Shown piece after piece: positions 57,108 to 64,000 of a stretch of 64,000 nt of DNA. Numbering within the stretch: position 1 is the stretch's first letter; each line of letters begins with the position of its first letter. The translations under genes were made by a program, and so were the position numbers. Under the pieces are notes generated by a model that saw only the letters and a program-made list of their open reading frames with translations, ran no database searches and was not told where the DNA came from. The DNA is from Ancylobacter crimeensis (GTDB lineage: Bacteria > Pseudomonadota > Alphaproteobacteria > Rhizobiales > Xanthobacteraceae): positions 428,396 to 492,395 of the forward strand of contig NZ_JALKCH010000001.1 in the NCBI RefSeq assembly GCF_023016805.1, given 5' to 3'.

Positions 57108-57141
57108 GGCGGGCGTGGAACAACGCGCCCGCCGTTTTTTC
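57108..57141 (+). terminator. Intrinsic terminator after fba
   Basis: An 8-bp perfect stem (ggcgggcg / cgcccgcc) with a 10-nt loop is followed by g and six T residues (57135-57140). It ends the fba transcript and lies just past the end of the opposite-strand SDR gene. Confidence 0.85.
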
Positions 57142-57159
57142 TGCGGTATTCCGCCGGCC

Positions 57160-57900
57160 TCAGAGCTCCTGCGCGGTGGGACGGAACAGGATCTCGTTCA
57201 CGTCCACATCCTCGGGTTGAGCAATGGCAAAGGCGACGATGCGGGCGAAGCGGTCGGCCGGGATCGCGACCGCCTCGTAGAAGGCCGCGACACCTTCGGC
57301 AACATCCGCCTCGGTGATGCTTTGCGGCAGCTCCGACTCCACCGCGCCGGGCGAGATGATGGTGGTGCGGATGTTGTAGGGCTTCACCTCCTGCCGCAAC
57401 CCTTCGGAAAGCATGCGGACCGCCGCCTTGGTCGCGGCATAGACCGCACTGCCGGGGCGCACCTTGTGGCCGGCGACGGAGGACACGTTGATGATGTGTC
57501 CGCTCTTCCGGCGCGTCATATGGGGCAGGGCGGCGGCGATGCCGTAGAGCACGCCCTTGAGATTCACGTCGATCATGCGATCCCAGTCCGCGATCCGGCC
57601 CCGCTCCAGCGGGGAATGCGGCATCAGGCCGGCGTTGTTCAGCATCACGTCGATGCGGCCATGCAGCGCGACCGCGCCATCCACGAGACGCTGCACCTGC
57701 AGCGCATCGGTCACGTCCGTCTCGATCACGGCGCCGTCCGGCAGGTCGAGTTCCTTTGAAAGGGCCTCGAGCCGGTCAAGACGCCGCGCCCCGAGCACGA
57801 CCTTCGCGCCTTCCTTATGCAGACGGCGCGCCGTGGCGGCGCCGAGCCCGCTCGATGCGCCGGTGATGACGATGACCTTGCCTGCGATATTGTCCGTCAT
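57160..57900 (-). CDS. Short-chain dehydrogenase/reductase
   Basis: A 246-residue NAD(P)-dependent SDR from ATG 57900. The cofactor motif is TGASSGLG, followed by NNAG, the catalytic Ser in NVSSVAG and the YxxxK pair in YAATK. The C terminus ([15 protein letters not shown]) is typical of the YdfG-like classical SDRs. Substrate unknown. It is 60 bases downstream of the aldo/keto reductase gene, same strand. Confidence 0.92.
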   Translation of the reverse strand: MTDNIAGKVIVITGASSGLGAATARRLHKEGAKVVLGARRLDRLEALSKELDLPDGAVIETDVTDALQVQRLVDGAVALHGRIDVMLNNAGLMPHSPLERGRIADWDRMIDVNLKGVLYGIAAALPHMTRRKSGHIINVSSVAGHKVRPGSAVYAATKAAVRMLSEGLRQEVKPYNIRTTIISPGAVESELPQSITEADVAEGVAAFYEAVAIPADRFARIVAFAIAQPEDVDVNEILFRPTAQEL

Positions 57901-57960
57901 GATGTTCCTCAGCTTTGCGGTCCGGCTCTGCACCGTGGCGGAGGGCCGGACGTCGCCGCG

Positions 57961-58971
<1,011 letters not shown>

Positions 58972-59208
58972 TCAATCTCCTGCCGTCTGAAGTGGGCCAC
59001 AGATTAGGACGAATGCAGGCCTGCGATTAGCGGCAACAGATCGAATGAACCGATATCGGACATTCATGGATCGGGCGCCGTTTCAGAGAGAAATGATGGC
59101 CCGGCCGCTTGAAAAGCCGATCGATACTGACGTTGCGGAAACTTGCTGATCAAGCGTGGAAGGGCTATCGCCCCGGAAGATCGTTCCCGTCGAGCCGCGA
59201 TATCTTCC

Positions 59209-60120
59209 ATGCTTACACGTCTTTTTCCGTTCTGGGCCGCGCTGGTCTCCGTCTGTGCCTATCTCGCGCCCCATCTGTTCCTGCCGATCGCGCCATGGAC
59301 CACCTGGCTGCTTGCCCTCATCATGTTCGCCATGGGCGTGACGCTGCGGCTCGACGATTTCAGGCTCGTCCTTTCCCGTCCTGCGCCGGTGATTGCCGGG
59401 CTCGGCCTGCACTATCTCATCATGCCGTTCGCCGCCTGGGCGATCGCGACTCTGCTGCACATGCCGCCGGAACTCGCGGCCGGCATGATCCTTGTCGGCA
59501 GCGTTGCCTCCGGCACGTCGTCCACCGTGATGGTGTTTCTCTCCGGCGGCGATGTCGCCCTCTCTGTAACGATCAGCGCGCTGTCAACGGTGGTCGGCAT
59601 CGTCGCCACCCCGCTGCTGACGCGGATGTATGTTTCCGCGGATATCGCGGTCGATGTCGGCGGTCTGTTGTGGAGCATCGTGCAGATCGTCGCGATCCCG
59701 GTGGCGCTGGGGCTGACGGTCAATCACCTCCTGCACGGGCTGGTGCGCCGGCTCGAGCCTGCCTTGCCGCTGGTCTCCATGGCGGCGATCCTCGCCATCA
59801 TCGCCGCGGTGGTCGCCGCCTCGCAGGACAAGATCGCGACCGTCGGTCCGCTGGTGATGCTCGGGGTGTTGCTGCACAACGGCATCGGCCTCCTGGGCGG
59901 CTATTGGGGCGGACGGCTGCTCGGTTTCGACGAATCGGTGTGCCGCACGCTGGCGCTGGAGGTCGGCATGCAGAACTCCGGTCTTGCCGCGACGCTGGGG
60001 CGCCAGTTCTTCTCGCCGCTCGCGGCATTGCCCGGCGCGCTGTTCTCGGTTTGGCACAACCTCTCCGGTTCGCTGCTGGCCGGCTTCTGGTCCGCCCGGC
60101 CGCCGGAGGAGAAGCGCTGA
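59209..60120 (+). CDS. Bile acid:sodium symporter (BASS/SBF) family transporter
   Basis: A 303-residue inner-membrane transporter with about ten helices. The family signatures are the tandem [24 protein letters not shown] (near residue 105) and [16 protein letters not shown] (near residue 250). It resembles the PanS subfamily; pantoate, 2-oxo acids and other organic anions are known substrates of relatives. The next gene, 78 bases downstream, is a 2-hydroxyacid dehydrogenase, which hints at an organic acid substrate. Confidence 0.9.
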   Translation: MLTRLFPFWAALVSVCAYLAPHLFLPIAPWTTWLLALIMFAMGVTLRLDDFRLVLSRPAPVIAGLGLHYLIMPFAAWAIATLLHMPPELAAGMILVGSVASGTSSTVMVFLSGGDVALSVTISALSTVVGIVATPLLTRMYVSADIAVDVGGLLWSIVQIVAIPVALGLTVNHLLHGLVRRLEPALPLVSMAAILAIIAAVVAASQDKIATVGPLVMLGVLLHNGIGLLGGYWGGRLLGFDESVCRTLALEVGMQNSGLAATLGRQFFSPLAALPGALFSVWHNLSGSLLAGFWSARPPEEKR

Positions 60121-60198
60121 GTTCGGCTGCCCTCGTTTCTGCCCTTGTCGCGTTGCCGATTCCGGTCCAACAGAGGGCGCGCAACACGGGTGGGTTCG

Positions 60199-61626
60199 AT
60201 GGACGGGATGATCTCTGAACTGCGTGGCAGCCTCGGCGAGGCCGGTGTACTGCTCGATGCGGAACGCATGGAGGGCTATCTCGTCGACCAGCGCGATCTG
60301 GTCCGCGGCCGCGCCGCCGCCATCCTGCGGCCGTCCAGCACGGAGCAGGTACAGGCCATCATGCGCCTCGCCAGCCGATATGGCGTCGGCATCGTGCCGC
60401 AGGCCGGGAACACCAGCTATTGCGCCGGCGCGACCCCGGACACCAGCGGCCGGCAGATGGTGCTGAGCCTCGAGCGGCTGAACAAGGTGCGCTCGGTCGA
60501 TCCGCTGGATGCGGCGCTCTCGGTCGATTCCGGCGTGATCCTGCAACACGCGCAGGATGCAGCGGATGCGGCGGGCCTGATGCTGCCCATCTCGCTCGGC
60601 TCGGAAGGTTCCTGCCGGATCGGCGGCATCATCGGCACGAATGCCGGCGGCCTTTCGGTGCTGCGCTACGGCATGACGCGCGACCTTATCCTGGGGCTGG
60701 AGGTCGTGTTGCCGGACGGCTCGCTCGTCAACGACATGAAGCGGCTGCGCAAGAACAACACCGGCTACGACATCAAGCAGAACTTCGTCGGCGCCGAAGG
60801 CACGCTCGGCATCGTCACCGGCGCGGTGCTGAAGATGATCCCCAAGCCAACCCACCACGCCACGGCCTGGGTATGCCTGGCCGAAGACGTGCCGCTGCCG
60901 GAAATGCTTGCCCTCGTGCGGCGGGAGACCGGCGACCTCGTCTCTTCCTTCGAACTCATCACCCCGCGCTCGCTGGCGCTGGTCGCGCCCCCCGACGGAC
61001 CGCTGAAGAGCGGCAGCGGCGGCGTGGTGCTGGTCGAGCTCGCCTGCTCCTCCAGCCGGATCCCGGTCGTCGAGGTGATGGAAGGCGTCATGGGCGACGT
61101 GTTCGAGGCGGGTTGGGCCGAAGACGTGATGATCGCCCAGTCGGACGCCCAGCGCGCCGACATGTGGCGGCTGCGCGAGACGATCCCGGAGGGCGAGAAG
61201 CATCACGGGGGATCGGTGAAGCACGACATTTCCGTGCCGATCGGCCGGACTGTCGAATTCCTCAAGGTCGGCGGGGCGGCCGTCGCGGCCTATGATCCGA
61301 CGCTGGAGCTGTCGGTCTACGGCCATATCGGCGACGGCAACCTGCACTACAACCTGCTGGTGCCGAAGGGCGATGATCGCCTGCGCTTCACCGACCGGAT
61401 CGGTCGCGAACTCGCCCCGCAGCTCTACGACATCGCGGCCGGCATGGGCGGCAGCTTCAGCGCCGAGCACGGTGTCGGCCGGCTGAAGCGCCGTCTGCTG
61501 CAGCATTATGCCGACCCCAACCGCTATCGCGTGCTGCGCGGCCTCAAGGGTCTGTTCGACCCGCTCGATGTGATGAATCCCGGTGCCATGGTGGACCCTG
61601 CGACGGGATTGTCCGGGCAGGAGTGA
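60199..61626 (+). CDS. FAD-binding 2-hydroxyacid dehydrogenase (D-lactate/D-2-hydroxyglutarate type)
   Basis: A 475-residue flavoprotein. The N-terminal PCMH FAD domain has VPQAGNTSYCAGATPD, PISLGSEGSCRIGGIIGTNAGG, and KNNTGYDIKQNFVGAEGTLGIVT. The FAD-oxidase C-terminal domain has YGHIGDGNLHYN (metal site) and FSAEHGVGRLKR. It oxidises a D-2-hydroxyacid, possibly 2-hydroxyglutarate or lactate; the electron acceptor is not deducible. Confidence 0.92.
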   Translation: MDGMISELRGSLGEAGVLLDAERMEGYLVDQRDLVRGRAAAILRPSSTEQVQAIMRLASRYGVGIVPQAGNTSYCAGATPDTSGRQMVLSLERLNKVRSVDPLDAALSVDSGVILQHAQDAADAAGLMLPISLGSEGSCRIGGIIGTNAGGLSVLRYGMTRDLILGLEVVLPDGSLVNDMKRLRKNNTGYDIKQNFVGAEGTLGIVTGAVLKMIPKPTHHATAWVCLAEDVPLPEMLALVRRETGDLVSSFELITPRSLALVAPPDGPLKSGSGGVVLVELACSSSRIPVVEVMEGVMGDVFEAGWAEDVMIAQSDAQRADMWRLRETIPEGEKHHGGSVKHDISVPIGRTVEFLKVGGAAVAAYDPTLELSVYGHIGDGNLHYNLLVPKGDDRLRFTDRIGRELAPQLYDIAAGMGGSFSAEHGVGRLKRRLLQHYADPNRYRVLRGLKGLFDPLDVMNPGAMVDPATGLSGQE

Positions 61627-61823
61627 TCAACGATCCGGCACGCCCATTCGTGCCGGACGATACCGCCATGAGTGCGTCTCTCACGGCCACGCCGAGGCAC
61701 AACTAACGGTGCCCTGGCGACGCGACGCACCGCTGCCGGCCGCCGAAGGCCAAGGATGTCAGCCTCCGCAATGATGCGGAGATCGAGCATGTCCACGGAT
61801 GGTGGATGTTTCTCGCCGGTCGT

Positions 61824-62288
61824 TCAAACGTGCTTGAGGGCGGCCTGCAGCTTTTCTTCCTGTTCGTGGGACAGGTTCGTGCGCAGGAGCGTGCCGCCGA
61901 ATTTCGCCATCTCGGCCACGACCTTGTCCGCCGTCACCTTGCGAAAAAGAACACAGAGTGCCGCCTGGTTGGGACCAAGTGCGGAACTGGCCTCCTTGAT
62001 GAAATCGTCATTGATGCCGACGTCTGTGAACTTGCCGGCAAGGGCGCCCGCGGCCGCCCCGAACGCGGCGCCAAGCAGCGGGTTGAGGAAGATGAGGCCG
62101 ATAAGGCTTCCCCAAAGCCCACCGGAGGCGGCTCCGACAAGCGTCGTGTTCAAGAGCTGGTTCAGCTTGATCGTGCCGTCGTCCTGCCGGACGGCGATCG
62201 CGGCATCGCCGAGCTCGATCAGGTACTCCTTCTGAAGCTTCAGAAGCTCCTGCCGCGCCGCCTCCTGATGCCCGCCATCTGAACGCAT
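61824..62288 (-). CDS. DUF1269-type membrane protein, apparently 5'-truncated
   Basis: The 154 residues match DUF1269 membrane proteins: RQELLKLQKEYLIELGDAAIAV, then KLNQLLNTTLVGAASGG, a hydrophobic glycine-rich hairpin, and a C-terminal DVGINDDFIKE and ALCVLFRKVTADKVV. Known members normally begin with about 12-15 more residues of hydrophobic beta-strand before the RQELL region. Here the N terminus instead runs into sequence that on the other strand belongs to a phage protein. The ATG at 62288 is therefore probably not the native start, and no promoter of its own is left. Confidence is good for family, moderate for truncation. Confidence 0.8.
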   Translation of the reverse strand: MRSDGGHQEAARQELLKLQKEYLIELGDAAIAVRQDDGTIKLNQLLNTTLVGAASGGLWGSLIGLIFLNPLLGAAFGAAAGALAGKFTDVGINDDFIKEASSALGPNQAALCVLFRKVTADKVVAEMAKFGGTLLRTNLSHEQEEKLQAALKHV

Positions 62289-62290
62289 GG
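62270..62290. other. Breakpoint between chromosome and phage-like DNA
   Basis: The protein-coding signal switches from the leftward DUF1269 gene to the rightward phage virion gene within about 20 bases. The phage reading frame is already open across the join (LNAWQREQVRGDFQ before the first GTG). No tRNA, attL-like direct repeat or integrase is visible at the join. Confidence 0.65.
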
Positions 62291-62302
62291 CAGCGCGAGC
62301 AG

Positions 62303-63856
62303 GTGCGTGGGGATTTCCAGAAGGAAGTGGGCCGTGCCCGTGTCAACCGGGACCCCACCCGCAGCTTTGACCCCGAGGTGGTGAAGGCGGCCGAGGATGT
62401 GGGGAAATGGTTCGACGATTACCATAAGATGGTGAACGACCCCGGCGCCGCCATCGGACTGCCCGGCCAGCGGCGTCCGGTCCCCGGTTTCGGGCCTGAT
62501 ATCGCCCCGGCCTCGAACTATCTCCCCCGCGTGTACGACCACAACAAACTGGACGCGGCCCTACGCCGCCTCGGCCACGATGGGGTCTCCGGTGTCTTTG
62601 CCGCAGCGATGCGCCAGATGCAGCCGGAGCTGGACGAGAAGGCTCTCAAAGGCATCTCCCGAGGCATCGTGAAGAACATCCGCAGCGTGTCGCGCGACAT
62701 GGACACCTTCCGGGCCTCTCAGTCGCTCTTCTCGGGCGACCTTGAGGGCCTCAAGATGCTCCTCAAGGACATCCCTGACCTAGACCCGGAGGACGCCGAG
62801 GCCGTCATCGCACAGATGACCAAGCCGATTGACAAGGGCGTGGTCTCCCGCGCCAAGCATCGCGTTCTGCTCGACGAGGGACTCAGGGTGCATCTGCCGG
62901 ACGGCACCGTGACCACCTTCGGAGACCTCTTTCTTGAGCAGGATGTCGGCAAGCTCATGGCCTCCTACAACCGCGCCATGTCCGGGCAGGTCGCCCTTGC
63001 ACAGGCCGTGGTGGAGAAGGTCGTTGACGGGGAGCGCATCCTCCTCATCGACGGCCTCGCGGGGCCGGGCAAGCTGGAGCACTACCTCCAGAAGATTGCC
63101 GCCGTGGGCGATGATATGGGGGTGCCCCAAACGGCGGTGAAGGCGGGCCAGCGGGACATTGAGTACCTCCACAAGAGCACGGCCGGTGTCCCGCTTTACG
63201 ACCAGAGCACGTGGTGGGCGCAGGTTCTGCGGCTCTTCCGGGAATACGGTATGGCCCGTGTTGGCGGCCAGCTCGGCTTTGCGCAGGCCCCGGAAATCGG
63301 TGCCATCTTCACGGCCGGCACCAAGGCGGCTCTGGCGGGCTTTCCGAACCTTCGCGTGCTCATCCGCGACACCAAGACCGGGAAGCTGAAGGACGGGCTG
63401 GCGCAGGAGATTGAAGCCTGCTTCGGCCGGGGTGCCGAGCGCCTCAGGACGGCCGGGGACTGGCGCCTCTCCACGGAAGCCGAGTGGGGCCACGCCTTCG
63501 AGACCAGCCCCTTCATGCAGCGCGTGGAGAAGGTCCTCGGGGTCGCCAAGCGCGTCACCATGGAAATCTCGGGACTGAACGCGCTGAACACCTTCCTGCA
63601 CCGCTGGTCCACCTCGGCCATCCTGCACTGGTTCTCCCGTGCGGCCAACGGAGAGGTTCGCGTCTCGACCCAGCGGCTTCGTGCGATGGGCCTCACGGAC
63701 GACATGACGGCCCGTGCCCTCCAGCAGATGCGCACCTACCGGACGCTGGAGGAGGGTTCGACCTTCAAGCTCACCCGCCTAACCTCGACAAGTGGGACGA
63801 CCTTGAGGCCCGCGCTCACTTCGAACATGCGGTGCACATGCGCGGCACCCGCATGA
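62303..63856 (+). CDS. Phage internal virion/structural protein fragment (podovirus-like)
   Basis: This 517-codon frame looks like the interior of a very large phage protein of the internal-core or ejection type seen in podoviruses. It is polar and helical, with ASNYLPRVYDHNKLDAALRRL, then GTKAALAGFPNLRVLIRDTKTG and a helical RVTMEISGLNALNTFLHRW segment that I associate with such proteins. The native start is missing: codons upstream (LNAWQREQ) already read as the same protein. The last ~25 codons (from about 63,779) are out of frame; the true continuation is in another frame. Codon use and content contrast with the core genes to the left. Confidence 0.65.
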   Translation: MRGDFQKEVGRARVNRDPTRSFDPEVVKAAEDVGKWFDDYHKMVNDPGAAIGLPGQRRPVPGFGPDIAPASNYLPRVYDHNKLDAALRRLGHDGVSGVFAAAMRQMQPELDEKALKGISRGIVKNIRSVSRDMDTFRASQSLFSGDLEGLKMLLKDIPDLDPEDAEAVIAQMTKPIDKGVVSRAKHRVLLDEGLRVHLPDGTVTTFGDLFLEQDVGKLMASYNRAMSGQVALAQAVVEKVVDGERILLIDGLAGPGKLEHYLQKIAAVGDDMGVPQTAVKAGQRDIEYLHKSTAGVPLYDQSTWWAQVLRLFREYGMARVGGQLGFAQAPEIGAIFTAGTKAALAGFPNLRVLIRDTKTGKLKDGLAQEIEACFGRGAERLRTAGDWRLSTEAEWGHAFETSPFMQRVEKVLGVAKRVTMEISGLNALNTFLHRWSTSAILHWFSRAANGEVRVSTQRLRAMGLTDDMTARALQQMRTYRTLEEGSTFKLTRLTSTSGTTLRPALTSNMRCTCAAPA

Positions 63857-64000
63857 TTCATGAGAACTCCCCCGGCCTCCTCCTGCCGTGGATGTCTCAT
63901 CCGGTGGCGCAGACCATGATGCAGAGAGCTGGCTCGGTTGATCTGAACAGTTTTGGCGTTGTCGCTAAGTGGGTTTCGGCCTCGGTTATGCCGCCGCCGG
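63772..64000 (+). pseudogene. Frameshifted continuation of the phage virion protein
   Basis: From about 63,775 the protein-like reading frame changes: cct-aac-ctc-gac-aag-tgg reads PNLDKW, followed by DDLEARAHFEHAVHMRG and LLLPWMSHPVAQTMMQRA, with no stop to the window end. One missing base, most simply a C in the ccc run at 63,774-63,776, would join FKLT to PPNLDKW. It is a decayed gene or a sequencing error; no slippery heptamer for programmed frameshifting is visible. Confidence 0.55.

Noticed and set aside
59584..61506. 640-codon open frame antisense to the FAD dehydrogenase
   Set aside because: Opposite a gene with clear FAD motifs; only a shadow frame.
63770..63790. Programmed -1 ribosomal frameshift in the phage gene
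   Set aside because: No X-XXY-YYZ slippery heptamer and no downstream pseudoknot visible; a single-base indel explains it better.

Overview
This window looks like the chromosome of a GC-rich alphaproteobacterium of the order Hyphomicrobiales (Rhizobiales). The family is uncertain; Xanthobacteraceae-like is a guess from gene order and protein style. Supporting signs are the rseP-bamA-lpxD-fabZ-lpxA-lpxI-lpxB block, LpxI in place of LpxH, the pyrE/pdxJ-acpS-lepB-rnc-era-recO string, a cysteine-free (Mg-type) HemB, a single bifunctional Rsh, an LdtR-type regulator, and glyA-nrdR-ribD-ribE-ribH-nusB-thiL. Almost all of the window is core housekeeping DNA.

Layout. 1-7.6 kb: outer-membrane assembly and lipid A synthesis, read rightward with short gaps or overlaps. 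7.6-12.7 kb: a membrane-anchored unknown, a two-domain c-di-GMP protein, a gap of about 830 bp, two tRNA genes (Arg-TCT and Pro-TGG) flanking an NDUFS4-like complex I accessory gene, and a small secreted protein with a clear terminator. 12.9-18.8 kb: an M29 aminopeptidase, an OmpA-family protein with four internal repeats followed by two very small membrane proteins, and a convergent Slt-type lytic transglycosylase. 19.2-25.5 kb: dapA, smpB, a GNAT protein, efp with divergent epmA, a family-5 uracil-DNA glycosylase, a NYN-domain protein and rpoZ. 25.8-29.3 kb: rsh and a transglutaminase-like protein. 29.7-37.8 kb: pyrE, pdxJ, acpS, lepB, rnc, era, recO, then parC. 38.2-43.5 kb, leftward: hemB, an unusual LivH-like permease with a lipoprotein-like N terminus, ilvA, an RDD protein and bpt. 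43.7-47.4 kb: a 3-hydroxyisobutyryl-CoA hydrolase-like gene, a DUF6163-like gene, ldtR, palindromic intergenic repeats and an acetylpolyamine amidohydrolase-like gene. 47.7-53.4 kb: one-carbon, riboflavin and thiamine genes. 53.4-61.6 kb: two convergent DUF1275 genes, a glycine-rich membrane protein, class II fba, an SDR, an aldo/keto reductase, a BASS-type transporter and an FAD-linked 2-hydroxyacid dehydrogenase.

Right end. At about 62,280 the chromosome stops abruptly. A DUF1269 membrane-protein gene appears to have lost its first codons, and from there to the window end the sequence reads as part of a large phage virion protein that enters already in frame (no start) and carries a frameshift near 63,775. 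This is either the edge of a prophage or phage remnant, or a chimeric assembly join. It is the clearest anomaly in the window. No CRISPR array, transposase, integrase, toxin-antitoxin pair or recognisable defence system was seen. Other points of note are the OmpA-repeat operon with two micro-membrane proteins, the lipoprotein-permease fusion, and a perfect inverted repeat overlapping the ribosome-binding region of ldtR.
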